From Planococcus citri (lineage: Eukaryota > Arthropoda > Insecta > Hemiptera > Pseudococcidae), in assembly GCF_950023065.1 (NCBI RefSeq), contig NC_088680.1:39482559-39546558 (forward strand): a stretch of DNA of 64,000 nucleotides. The letters run 5' to 3'. The translations under genes were made by a program, and so were the position numbers. Below the pieces are notes generated by a model. That model saw nothing but the letters and a program-made list of their open reading frames with translations, made no database searches and was not told the DNA's origin. Position 1 is the first letter of the stretch. Each line of letters starts with the position of its first letter. Shown one piece after another: positions 51,540 to 63,001 of this stretch.

Positions 51540-54500
51540 TGAGGTGGTTGATAGGAATTTTCTGGGCGATGGATTCTCGGATTGAGCTAAAGAGGTAGAT
51601 AGGTACCTACCAAATTTTCAGGTGTTTCAATGAAATTTTCACCCTTTGGGTAAGAAAAAATCTGAAAATATCCAATGAACATTTTCGAGACTTTTTGGCA
51701 GCTCCAGAGATTTTATTTGATTTGTCTGGCTGGAATTTTACTGGAATGACGGATGTTAGAAAATCAAATTTTCAGCATCTTTAAAATTTTTCGTGCCTTT
51801 GCAGAGATTTGAAAATTATTGAGGATGTTGAAATCTCCTTCACGCTCTCAATTTGACTAGAAGTAATGAAATTTTGTTTCAGAAGGTTAAGGTCATAACA
51901 AATTTTTACAAATTCAACAGTAAAAAATATTTAATGATTTTTAAATCTTTAGAAATTTTTCAAAAATCGAAAAATAAACAGCTTTTGGAATGGATTTTTG
52001 TTCTCAAAATTTAAGTTATCATTGAAATTGGAGCTGAAAATCTCAGCTGGTTTTCTGGCAATCATTTTGGAAAATTTGCTGGTATATATGACGAGTATTT
52101 TTGTAATGTGTTAAAATCACTAAAAAACTATGTAGATGCATGAATACCTAATGTCGTTAAATGAACTTGAAAAGAATTGGATATTTTTGTCGAAGATAAA
52201 AAAAAGTAAGTAGGTAGGTAAGTATTTAGGTACCGAGTACAAAAAAAAAAAAACTGAAAAAATCATTGATTTTTCTATTTCGGCAGCTTAAAAAAATGAT
52301 TTGGTAGGTATCTATTCAAACTTTTCCTCCAAAATGATGACCAAAACTTGAAAAAAAAAAAAAATTATGGTAGAACCGTTCTTATCGTTTTTTTCAAGTT
52401 TTCGAAACTTGCACAAAATATTTTAAAGTGAGATTATCTTAGTAATTATTTGTCTATTACTTATTTTTTCAAAGTTCTTAAAAGTCAAATTTACCTAATA
52501 CCTGAATGTCTGCTCTGAATGTAACTTAAAATGTCAGTTTTTCAAAAAGTTTTGCAAAATGGCAAACATATAGGTATGAAATTATTGATTTTTGACTATT
52601 CAATCTACACCATTATATTTTGAGATTCACTTTGAACGTGAGTAAGAAAAATTGTACTTTCTATGGGCCCCATTTTTCCAAAATATGGCTCGTGATATGC
52701 TCAGAAATGTGCCGTTAGGCAGCTGCAACTCTAAGAATTCCTTATTCATGTTACTGGGTTTTTGGCTTTTGGAAGTCATTTTTGGCAAGCATGAGAAAAG
52801 GTGTATTTTTTGAGACTCAGAAATTTGAAAAAAAATCTTTAAAATCTCCGAATGTTGAAAATGGGCAGCTTAACTCTGAGAATGTTCTATTTTGATGATA
52901 TCTCAAGGATCTGTTTTGAGAGGTACTTTGACTTGAGAAATAAAGTTACACTTGTAGTGCTCAAATTTTATTTTTTCCTTAATAGGTACCTGGCATACTT
53001 ACCCACTTACTTACCTACCTTTTGTAGTAAATACTTGTTGGTCATTTGTTTCTTACATACGTAGACATGAAAAAATAAAAAATCTCAAAAACCATCAGAA
53101 AATCAACCCGCGTCTAATTCTATGTAATCAAAAATGTCTCATAAATTCGAACAATTGAGCCCATTTCTCAATAAACGAAAACAGTTCAAAGAAAAAATTC
53201 GTCAAAAAACGATAAAAAAAGGTCAAACAAATAATATTTGAAATCTATATAATCTACATCTACGTTTATTCGCTTAAAACTGTTGTCGAAAGTTATGTAC
53301 TTGTAAGTATTTAAATCGAATGATTCAATTAAAATTAGCTTACCCTAAAAATCGTATCAACACCGAGGGTGAAATGAAGAGCTAGGGTAAAGCCGTCAAT
53401 GCTTGTAGTCTATTACGAGTCTTTAGTTAACCTCCTGCTGATTTAGTAATCATATCAATCTCCGACCAGGCGCTCTGTATGAGATTTGATCCACATTGCT
53501 TGTAACAAAAGACCCTTTTTACTATAACAACGCCGTCGCTGGTTTTTCTAATCGAGCGTAATATCAACTTCAGTTTGTTTTCATCGCGATGCGTACAATA
53601 ATCCTTATCCATATTGAATGTTACCACTTTAACAGCTACACGATATACTCGTATACTCGAATTTAGATACCCATAGAATGACACGTTAAATAACCTTACC
53701 TCATCTCATCTCCTCAATGAAATTCTTTTCCAAACAGTCAACTTTGTAGATAAAACAAACCGCATAGTTTACCAGAGTAAAAAGTTCTCTTAGCATAGGT
53801 AATTAATTACTTGATGCAGGAAACATTAATTTTCAAACAGAAAAAAGGGTAACGCCTACCGCAATTCTTTGACGATTTATATTTATCTCTCTTTCTCGGT
53901 AGCGAAAAAAATTTCATATTAAAATTTTTTCTAAACACGTTAAACTTAGACCTGGCAAATGGTTAAAGAATTTTAATGTTGAGTAGGTATGTACCATACT
54001 TTCTAAAATAACATCGTAGGTATACGTATGTAAACAATATTAACATACTCACTTTTTTCACTATAGGCCAAGTATAAATGTCACACAAACATAAAGGTGC
54101 AGTTTGCAAATAAAATGAAACTGTTCAACTCAAATCATAAGCAGCATCCTTGTGCGTTGTTCGTAAGGCTCTTTGGTGAATAAAATAACTTAAGGGGGTG
54201 GAAATTCACGCAAAAGTAGAAAAATAACGACAGAATTAATGTTGTGTATTTTTTTTTAAATACCCAATGTAAAATTTAAGTACATACTTATGCTCGTGGA
54301 GAACTCAGCTGGTATTATGGTACATACAATATTGTTAACATGTATCTAAAATTGATTTAATGCATGTTTTAATGATCGTTGAATAAATTTTATCATCTGA
54401 CTTTACAACGTAGGTAGGTACCTACAAATAATTGTTATGGCCATAAATCGCAGTTTTTATTTCGAATATTATTGTATAATAGTTGTCGTACCATTAATCT

Positions 54501-56431
54501 TACTCGTCTCGACCGTTGCAACTTTATAAAAATAAAACTTTTTTTTTTTAATTTACAAAATTGCAACATTGAATTGGGTACGTATTAAAACCTGAAAAAA
54601 TTGATTGAATAAACTAACCCGGATTTTTTCCAAACACGTTGGCGTAAATTTGGAAACCTATAAACAATGGTGTAATGAGAACTGCAGCTAGACAAGTTGT
54701 AGGCGCATAACAAAACCATTATTATTACGAGGTTATTCAACGAATACGTTTTAGAGTAACTCTTCCAACATGTACTTCCAGGTACCTATTACTTATGTAC
54801 ATATAATCTTATTCTACGAATTAAATATACGCAAATAATTTTTACCAAGTTGGCTGAACAAATTATTATACTTATGCGAAAGATCACAAAATCATTACAC
54901 ATTTGAATATAAAAATGTCTATAATATGTATATTTTTTCTTTATTGTAGATAATATAAAGACATTAGGAAGTTTAGGTAGTTCATAACTGATCTATGACT
55001 GTTTTACCTACCAACTATTAGGTAAATTATTAGTTATCAACACGTGCCATATTGATTAGTGGAAAACAAATACTTATTACGAAATTATACTTTTTATGAT
55101 ACGATTAGTTCCGTTTGCGTTAAAACCCATGGATTACATCCGAGTTTAGATGCATTATTCCGAATGGAAATAAGTAGGTAGATATCATATTCACATTAGT
55201 CAGTATACTGTGACAATGACAAGCCAATAATTCAAAATAAAACGGGGAGAATTTGGCGTGATGTTTAAATAGAATAGTACCTATATACGAAAGAAAGAAC
55301 ACGAGATCTTTTTCAAACTATTTTTCATGAACATACAGCACATACAGCAGCATAACGTGTGGTGGATGTTATTTTATTTTTGAGTAAAAAAAAGAAAAAA
55401 AAATAGAATTAGTTTTGGTATAGGATTAATAATGGTTATAAATTGATATTAAAATGTACCAATTCGCTACTTTGAAAAAATTACCTAAAAATTTATAAAA
55501 TTAATAAAATAATTTGAAGTTATAACCTAACTCTTAAAAAAAAGTTGAATCGTGTTAAAAATTGCTTACAGTTGGGTAATATTTTTCTCATTTTTTTAAG
55601 TATATCTATTAAAAAAAAAAACTTTTTAAAAATTGTAAGTAGGTATTACTATGTATTGCTTTCTCATTTCCTAATTTTGATTAGTATGTAAAATCATTAA
55701 AAAAATTACCTACTGGACTAAATTTCATTTTTTTTTCAGTTTGACGAGTAACTTAAAAAAAAAATTAATTTGTTTTATAAATAGGAATTTAGTACATGGG
55801 TATGAGTAGAATCAGGTACTATCAAAGTACTCGTAGAAAAACCGATGTTGGAATTTGTATTCTCCACCTTCCAAACAGATTTGGAGCAACGTTACAGCCA
55901 TCCTGGAGCCTTCATCGAAATTCTGAATTTGCAGTTTTAGAAAAACTTACAAACTCAGATCAATTTTGACATCGATATGTATGTTTTTTACATCGAGAGT
56001 CTTTCTGAAATTTACGTGATGCTTGAAAACTTGGAAAAAATGTAAGTCATTTCCATATTTACAGTAAGTAAGTAAGTAGGTAAGTACATCTGAATTTAGA
56101 TTTTTCCCCTGATTTTTATAAAACACTTGAAAAAAATTAAATGAATTCTTGACGCTATGTCAGACTTCCAAAATTGTCAAGAAGAAGGATTACCAATCTG
56201 AGTTTTAAGAATTTGAAAAATATGCAATTATTTTCTTTTTGTTGAGTGATTTTTCACCGATATCTCACAAGGGAACCGCTTGAGGTGTTAGCCTCCGATT
56301 TGAACGGGACTGCGATTTTTGGAAAGAGCATGTTCTAAAACCCCCAAATCCAAATTTTCAGCTGCCCAAGTTCATTTTTCGATTTTTGGCGAATTTTTGA
56401 AACTATTTTGGTGATTTATTATGCTTTTTTT
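51540..56431. other. Non-coding; AT-rich block then island at 53.3-55.4 kb
   Basis: 51.5-53.2 kb is homopolymer-rich. 53.3-55.4 kb is complex, including an unrecognised 85-codon minus-strand frame (53,427-53,684). 55.4-56.4 kb returns to AT-rich sequence. Confidence 0.4.
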
Positions 56432-56635
56432 AAAATTTCGCCATTTCCAGCCATTCTGGAGCCTCCAGCGCTATTTTACAATTTCTCCAGAATTTTGAAT
56501 TTGCTCCAGAAGGCGTGAATATGAAGTTGGGCAGCTAAAAATCGAGTTGTGTGTTATACTCGATCTGTTTAACAAGTTTATTCACATTTGAGTTGGTTTC
56601 GGAAAGAACACCTCAAGAGTGGTTTTTTGACCAGT
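56432..56635 (+). repeat. Direct repeat flanking the palindrome, left copy
   Basis: It shares TTGAATTTGCTCCAGAAGGC, GGGCAGCTAAAAATCGAG, TTGTGTGTTATACTCGATCT and GTGGTTTTTTGACC with 58,213-58,436. It contains CTGGAGCCTCCAGCGC. Confidence 0.85.
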
Positions 56636-56726
56636 TTTTTTCAAATAAAAAATCCAAAAAAATCAAAAGTTTTCCGTTTATGAGGAAATTTTTGAAACTT
56701 GCGCGAATCGCTGTATTTCGTCCATT

Positions 56727-58193
56727 GGGTCATTCCATGTCAATTCGACCAACGTTTTTGGGTCATGTCTTTCGATTTCGCTCAAATTTTTTTTACAATA
56801 TCTACCCACCCAGTAAGTAAGAAACCCGCAATCAGTTTGGTCCCAGCCCACTAAGGGGGTGGGTGGGGGGCTTCCATCATTTTCACATTGTCTCGAGATA
56901 CTCAACTTCAGCAGCGTGTTCCTCCAAAACTATGATACTTTGATCAAAACTGATTTCACAGTTCGAAGGGGTATTGAATTTTGAACTTTTAAAGCATTTT
57001 GAAATTTTCAAAAGTTGAAAGTTGAACTTTCAAATTGGAAGTTCAAATTTCGAAATGGCGCTGTAACTGGGAGCTACCATTTAAAATTCTGAAAAAATGT
57101 CCATAGATGTACCTTTTGATGCTTTTTTGAAATATTCAATTTCGAGATTGGATCTCTCAATGGAAGGGAGCACCCCCTCCCTCAATTTTGGACAAAACTA
57201 TCGAAAAAAAATCTGGGGCATGTGATATATCGAATGGCATGTTTTTGGTGACGCTAAACACGAATATGACGTCAGAATTTTGATTGGACCCATCCACGGT
57301 CCCCAGCACCTCCCCAAGGGGGGTAACCTAAAAAAATGGTTTCAATCGTGTGACATATGAAATAATATGTTTTCGATATCGGTGAACACGAATATAGCCT
57401 TGGTTTTTCAAATTGACCTCACCCATGGCTCCCAGAACCTACCCCAGTTGGTAAAAGTAAAAAAAAATTGCTAGAGGCCGTGAATGGGGTCCAACCAAAA
57501 ATTTGACGTCATATTCGTGTTCAGCGTCACCAAAAACATACTATTTGATGTGTCGCACGAAAAAACTCCATTTTGAACTTTTACCCCATTTGGGGAGGTT
57601 TTGGGGGCCGTGGATGGGGTCCAATCAAAAATCTAACGTCATATTCGTGTTCAGCATTACCAAAAACATGCAATTCGATATATCATATGCCCTAGATTTT
57701 TTTTCGAAAGTTTTGCCCAAAATTGGGGGTGGGGGTGCTCCCTCTCCATCAAGAGATACCATCTCGAAACTGGAATATTTCAAAAAAACATCAAAAGGTA
57801 CATCTATGAAAATTTTTTCAGAATTTTAAATGGTAGCTCCCACTTACAGCGCTATTTTGAAATTTAAACTTTGAATTTGAAAGTTCAACTCTCAACTTTC
57901 GAAAATTCCAAAATGCTTAAGAAGTTCAAAATTCACACTTTTTCGAACTGTGAAATTAGTTTTGATCAAAGTACAATAGTTTTGAAGGAATGCGCTGCTG
58001 AAGTTGAGTACCTCGAGACAATGTGAAAGTGATGGAAGCCCCCCCCCCACCCGCCCCCTTAGGGGGCTGGGACCAAACTGAATACGGGTTTCTTACTTAC
58101 TGTGTGGGTAGATATTGTAAAAAAATTGAGCGAAATCGAAAGACATGACTTCCAAAATCGCATTTTTTTGGTCGAATTGAAATGGAATGACCC
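56727..58193. mobile_element. 1.47-kb palindromic (foldback) element
   Basis: The outermost GGGTCATTCCATGTCAATTC at the left is mirrored by GAATTGAAATGGAATGACCC at the right. Pairing continues through the arms: ACAATATCTACCCAC and GTAAGTAAGAAACCCG (left) against CGGGTTTCTTACTTACTG and GGGTAGATATTGT (right), CTCGAGATACTCAACTTC, and AAGTTGAAAGTTGAACTTTC. The axis is near 57,470. Each arm contains two related units of about 126 bases with ACACGAATAT in one arm and ATATTCGTGTTCAGC in the other. It is non-coding. No clear target duplication was found. Confidence 0.8.
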
Positions 58194-58212
58194 TATTACT
58201 AACCTCCCGAAA

Positions 58213-58436
58213 CCAAATTCCGCCATTTCCCACCGATCTGGAGCGTTCAGCGCTTCTTATCAATTTCTCCAGAATTTTCGATTTCTCCAAAATTTTGAAT
58301 TTGCTCCAGAAGGCATGAATATGAAATTGGGCAGCTAAAAATCGAGTTGTGTGTTATACTCGATCTGTTTATAACAAGTTTATCCACATTTGAATCGGTT
58401 TTGGGTGTGACACCTTAACGGTGGTTTTTTGACCAT
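58213..58436 (+). repeat. Direct repeat flanking the palindrome, right copy
   Basis: This is the second copy of the 56,432-56,635 sequence in the same orientation, about 85-90 percent identical by eye in the best stretch, with an extra TTCTCCA-type duplication and a changed GGAGCGTTCAG core. Confidence 0.85.
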
Positions 58437-59599
58437 TTCCCCCAATTTTCTTGCAATTATTTCTTTCATCAATTTTCTTGTTACCTATTCATCAGTAATT
58501 TTCAAACACATTCTTTATCTCCAGTCATTTTTTACCAACTTCTTTCCAGCGATTTTGTGAAACTGATTTTCTATCCATTTTTCAATCCAATTTCCTCTTT
58601 GCTACATCTGGTGATTTCTTAAAACCAATTTTCCAATGACTACTTTATCGCGCGGTTTCCCCGTATTTGTTCAGAATACCGATTTCGAACTACCAATGTA
58701 GTATGTATACTTATACCTGTTATTTTTCAATTTTTTTTCATGTTTTTTTTTTTTTAACTAAATTTATAGTCATTTTTTGAACTATTTTTTTAGAAAATTT
58801 TAAAACAATTTTTTAGGGATCACTCTCCTCAGATTTTGTTGTATTTTCTTTCATCAATTTTTTAGCAATTTCTTCTCAATTTCCCAGTGATTTCATCAAT
58901 AAACTTTCAAGAGAGGTGAGCATATCCACGATCTACGTAGAAATAAATTTCTTCAAAGACATCAGAGGGACATTTTCATCTATAAATGTTAGGTATGTAT
59001 TCTTCATAATATGCTTTGTTTAATTACCGAGGAACATAATATCTACAAATACATTTTATTTCATCACTTTCAATAAACTTGATCTAGATGTTTATTCTTG
59101 GGTACATAAATATTTTATATTGGAAAAATACTTACTTATATCGTGCCTAAAACGAATAAAATTTCAATGCTATCTAACAATGTGATTAGGCAGGTAATTA
59201 ATTGTAACTAATAAGTAATAAGTATTTATACTTAGTTACGCATTGTTCGTGAGTGTGGATGTGTAAGTCTAGGTACGAGTAGGTATAGGTAATGAGTAAT
59301 ATGTACTAGGTACGTGAAGTGTAAATTATGGAAGTTTTCCCACAATGGAATTTTTGAGCTTACACTCTTCGATTTGAACGCTACAAAGCTAGATTTTAAT
59401 AGCTAGAGCATATCTTAAAACCTTCGATCGTAGGTAAGATGGTACCCAGCTTTATTTTGTGAGTTTTTGACAAAATCGAACAAAATTTAAGAAAGCTGTG
59501 GCGAGAGGGATTTTTACACCTTGTTTGTGAAGTATTTTGAACAAAGTTAATCAATGTTCATAATTTCTTCAATTTGACTCCTATACATCAACTTCTACT
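58437..59599. other. Non-coding AT-rich sequence
   Basis: Near 58,440-58,880 the words TTTTC, ATTTTT and CAATTTTC recur in a loose, slipped pattern, with no clear unit. Nothing else is recognised. Confidence 0.35.
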
Positions 59600-59796
59600 A
59601 GTGTAAGCCATTCTGGAGCCTCCAGCGTTTTTGTAAATAATTTTCTCCAAAAAATTTAAATCGCTCTAGAAGGGCCAAAAATGAACTCGTTTTAGGTATG
59701 TTTATCACGACATTGTAGGAGTGTGTGTTCAAAAGTGAATTTTTGATCTTCCTTGCAACAGCTTTTCTCAATTTTTTTGGTACCTACTTTTAAAAA
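59600..59796 (+). repeat. Old dispersed repeat, copy C, left part
   Basis: It contains CTGGAGCCTCCAGCG and CCTTGCAACAGCTTTTCTCAA, which parallels CCCTTGAAACAGCTTTCTAAA of copy A. It ends at the duplication TTTTAAAAA of element 2; the continuation is at 60,968-61,110. Confidence 0.5.
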
Positions 59797-59814
59797 GGGT
59801 GGCATTTATCGGCA

Positions 59815-60042
59815 CGACAGATTAAATGATTTGAACGACCAAAAAAAAGTGTTTTGCACGACAGATGCTAACGACCAAAACCACTTTTTTAACGACGGAA
59901 ACCGTTTTCAACCATTGCACGACAACAAAAATTCAAGTGCATGCCAAAAAAATCAAGTGAACGCCAGCGTATGCCCGACAAATTGAATGAAATGCATCGA
60001 CGACTTTAGAAAATGAACGACGACATAATGATAAAAGCGACG
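59815..60042 (+). repeat. ACGAC motif array, left arm of element 2
   Basis: Cores are at 59,815, 59,836, 59,859, 59,872, 59,893, 59,920, 59,942 (TG variant), 59,962 (CGCC), 59,976, 59,998, 60,018 and 60,038. Steps are mainly 20-23, with two short steps of 13-14. It has the same motif and orientation as the left array of element 1. Confidence 0.75.
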
Positions 60043-60743
60043 AATTTATTCACAAAACTAAAATTTCCAAAAACGGTTGGTGTTGGTTTCGAACCGATCT
60101 GAAGCCTCCCCCTCCAGTGGATTTTCCAATAAAAACTTCCTAAAGCTAAAAAAAGGTAAAAATGAAATTCAGCATTTATAAAGGCACATTAGGTATCTAC
60201 ATATCTTTAAATTCTTTTTGAGCCGGTTCAAATCCAAAATTTTCTCCAACGATCATTTTTTTTTTAAATTGGAAAATTAAAAACCAAGATGAGAGGCACT
60301 AGGAGTCCTTAAAGTAGCTTTTATTCACACTTGAGAATTTTTTTGCAATTTTTGTTGGCTTCCACTCCATTTATAGTTGTTACCTACTGTTCTTTTTTTT
60401 TGGAAAAAAAACGCTGAAACGTGTAAGCATCTATTTTCCGACAAAATTGAACATATTGGGGGGCGGAGGGGGTGGTATCGCAAAATTCTAAACTTCAAAA
60501 TAAGTTCAGCCACATTGTGCTACTTTGATATGAAATTGTTTTGAATTTCGATTAAAATTCCTATTTGATAATTAGGTACCTTGTAAGTAAAAAATGACAT
60601 TAAAAACTGTTTTCGCTGCAATTTTTTTCAAATTTTTAAATCGTAGCTTTCGATTTTATTTTCATTGCAAAAAGTCAAACTTTATTCACAAATACTGCCC
60701 CATTCATGTTCATTAATTAAACGACAGGTGAAAAATTTGCGTT

Positions 60744-60950
60744 GTCGGGCAATTTAAATAATTTCGTCGGGCTTTTCCATGTTCGTCGTGCATTCCCTTT
60801 TTCGCGGCGTGAATTTCCTATGCTTGTCGTTCGAGGTCTGTCGTTCAATGCTGTCGTTTTAATGACCAAAACTGTCGTTAAATCGCTGTCGTTCAAAAAC
60901 ACGATTTCGTCGTGGGATTTTTCTGTCGTGCAATTCACTTATTCTGTCGT
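60744..60950 (-). repeat. Inverted TGTCGTT motif array, right arm of element 2
   Basis: GTCG cores are at 60,744, 60,766, 60,785, 60,806 (GGCG), 60,826, 60,840, 60,853, 60,874, 60,888, 60,909, 60,925 and 60,946. Steps are 22, 19, 21, 20, 14, 13, 21, 14, 21, 16 and 21. The alternating long and short steps recall the left arm of the same element. Confidence 0.75.
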
Positions 60951-60967
60951 TCAATTAAAGTTCTCCC

Positions 60968-61110
60968 TTTTAAAAATTCTCAGAAATCCAAAAATGAACT
61001 TGAAATTTTGGGTACCTTGTGTAGGTACGAAGATCTTAGGACATATTCGCTTTTGATCGAGCTTGGTTTCGTTCAAATCGGGGACGGTGAGATCAAAAGG
61101 CTCCCTTGTC
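60968..61110 (+). repeat. Old dispersed repeat, copy C, right part
   Basis: It continues copy C after element 2 (AAAAATGAACTTGAAATTTTGGGTACC and GAGCTTGGTTTCGTTCAAATCGG in two pieces), paralleling copy B at 20,785-20,870 (AAAAAATGAACTTTACGAC and CTTGGTTTCATTTGAATCGG). Confidence 0.55.
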
Positions 61111-62560
61111 AGATAGATACGTAAGTATAAGTATCTATGTAATTCAGTAAGTATCCTATCAGATGATGGAGCTGTACCAATTATGAGTCTGACCTTGCTT
61201 ACCATATTAAACGCACAATTGAGTTATTAGGTACTTACCTACTTAATAGTCGAAGCTGATCTCCAATTGCAATGGATTGAACTTGAATATAGGCAAACGA
61301 TGTGTCTCCAAAAATTAACAAATTTTCTTTGAATAATTTAATACATATATATCATATCTACATGATGACACAATAATACCAACTCCATATAGCCACCAAA
61401 GTGCGCTTACCTCTGTCGATGAGATAAAATACCAAGCAAATACCTACCCGAAAGGTCAAACGATCACTTAAGATTTACCCCTAATTAGGAAGTACATAAC
61501 ACTAGGATGAATAATTCAATAGAATGGTCTATTGTTCGTTTGGTGATCGGCTATTCGAATGATTGCGGCAGAAATTAATTTCGACAAAATATCGCATCGT
61601 CGTCGTCGTGTGCACGAAGACCAAGAGTACAGACTAAAGTGGCTTCTAATATGCTTCGTCATATTATATCGTTCTCTCAACAGAGATCCTGCCGAGTACG
61701 AGAAAAAACACAATGTTTTATGCTCCGTCATTTAGATCTAACACCTTATGCCCCCTGAGGCTTAAACACGTGCTTTAAGTAAATAACTGTCAAGACTCGA
61801 TCATATTATACAAGGTACCTATAAGCTAGAGAGGTACTAAAAAGCCAATACCGATGTAAAAAGTCTTCTCGTTGCGCGCAGGTTTATAATTAAAAAAAAG
61901 GCAAAAAAAAAAAAAGTAAAACCGCCTTCTTTGATGTCGAATAAAAAAATATCCACGTTAAGGGGTTTTTCTTCCATTTCGAAAATTTGCCAATCGAAAC
62001 ACGTGACTTGTGACGTCATTGCTTAACGAGCGCGTTTCAAAATGAAAACTTGAATTAAAATTAGTCTCTCTATTGTGCTGAAACTTCAAAAGATACTTTT
62101 TACACGGTTAATCTTCAAAAGATATGTAAATAAGGTAGCTGCGTTATTCGTGATAAATGGAGCGTAATTCGTTATGAACCAGTTTTTTTCCTTTCTATAC
62201 TCTTTAGATTATTTGGAAAACTTTTCGTCTTTTTTTCTCTCTTTTTCGGATAAAAAGACAAAACTAAATTGCGAAAAATTTTAAAATTCGCGTCATTTTT
62301 CGAGCGTAACTTTAACATACCAGTACCTAACCGAACAGTGAGTTTCCTTCACAGTATATAAATGCTCGTTAATTTTCACGCATCATAAACGTTTCCTTTC
62401 TTGAGATTGAACGTGACGGATTTCACACGTTGCCGCCTTTCCATCCTATAAATGTCAGAATGTACTTATATTTTACGGGTAATGAATATTTATGCCATTT
62501 TTTATCCCTATATTAATCCCTGTGTTCCTTGCGATGAAAAACAAAGCCCACCATAGTATA
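61111..62560. other. Non-coding island near the right edge
   Basis: It is repeat-poor, with a short CGT run at about 61,597 and the CRE at 62,011. It may belong to regulatory DNA of the gene suspected at the right edge. Confidence 0.35.
62011..62018. promoter_or_regulatory. Perfect CRE palindrome TGACGTCA
   Basis: This is the second full TGACGTCA outside recognised repeats, in a repeat-poor island 1.9 kb before the edge exon candidate. An 8-base palindrome is expected about once per 65 kb by chance in even composition, less in AT-rich DNA, so support is modest. Confidence 0.25.
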
Positions 62561-62683
62561 TTACTTAACTGTTAGGTAAAGTGCGTGAATACCGACGAGT
62601 GTACAGATTGCAGAGCGAGCCGAAGGCGAGCGCTGTAATGTACACGAGTCGGTGTTCTTGCACTTTGCCGAACAGTTAAGTAA
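62561..62683. repeat. 123-base near-perfect hairpin
   Basis: TTACTTAACTGTT(A)GG at the left pairs with CCGAACAGTTAAGTAA at the right. Inward, AAAGTGC, ACCGAC and GTGTACA pair with their complements, with a tight turn at GAGCGAGCCGAAGGCGAGC. The arms are about 60 bases with roughly 80-85 percent pairing. It is unusually GC-rich at the tip for this region. It could be a small foldback element or the arm of a larger one. Confidence 0.75.
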
Positions 62684-62688
62684 GATAC

Positions 62689-63001
62689 TTTACTTAATAG
62701 ATGCTGGTAAAAGTATCAGTGCTACACTGATTCAACATTTTCTCAACATAATCGAAATTTTGAACGCGCTAAATGCAAAACAGTAAGATGTTCGGTATTT
62801 AGCAGATTGGCACATGATTTACTTCTGTTCTGTGGTACAGAGTGAAACTGTGAGGTAAAGTGTCAAAACTGTGGGGTAAAGTCTTAAAACTGTGTGGTAA
62901 AGAACTAAAATACTGTATGGTAAAACTCGCCGGTATTGAGCTACTTTTCCCACTGCAAACAGTGTAGTACTGATACATTTTACCAGCACCTATTAAGTAA
63001 A
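62689..63001. mobile_element. 313-base MITE-like element with 41-base terminal inverted repeats
   Basis: TTTACTTAATAGATGCTGG and TATCAGTGCTACACTG at the left (62,689-62,729) are mirrored by CAGTGTAGTACTGATA and CCAGCACCTATTAAGTAAA at the right (62,960-63,001). Inside, ACTGTG(A/G/T)GGTAAAG repeats with cores at 62,847, 62,868, 62,889 and 62,912 (21, 21 and 23 base steps). No target duplication was recognised. Confidence 0.7.

Larger units (their letters stand above)
59797..60967. mobile_element. Foldback-type element 2 with inverted ACGACA arrays (same family as element 1)
   Basis: It is flanked by the 9-base direct repeat TTTTAAAAA at 59,788-59,796 and 60,968-60,976. Both ends start GGG read inward, with a CGAC core 18 and 39 bases in from each end, exactly as in element 1. 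The left arm (59,815-60,040) holds about a dozen ACGAC(A/C/G) motifs at mostly 20-23 base steps with some 13-14 base steps. The right arm (60,744-60,949) holds about a dozen inverted TGTCGTT motifs with steps of 19-22 and 13-16. The middle (60,050-60,720) is AT-rich and non-coding. AT-rich duplications can arise by chance, but the shared end geometry supports these borders. Confidence 0.75.

Noticed and set aside
53427..53684. 85-codon minus-strand frame
   Set aside because: Open and not very AT-rich, but no domain, no splice partner and no start context worth reporting as a gene.
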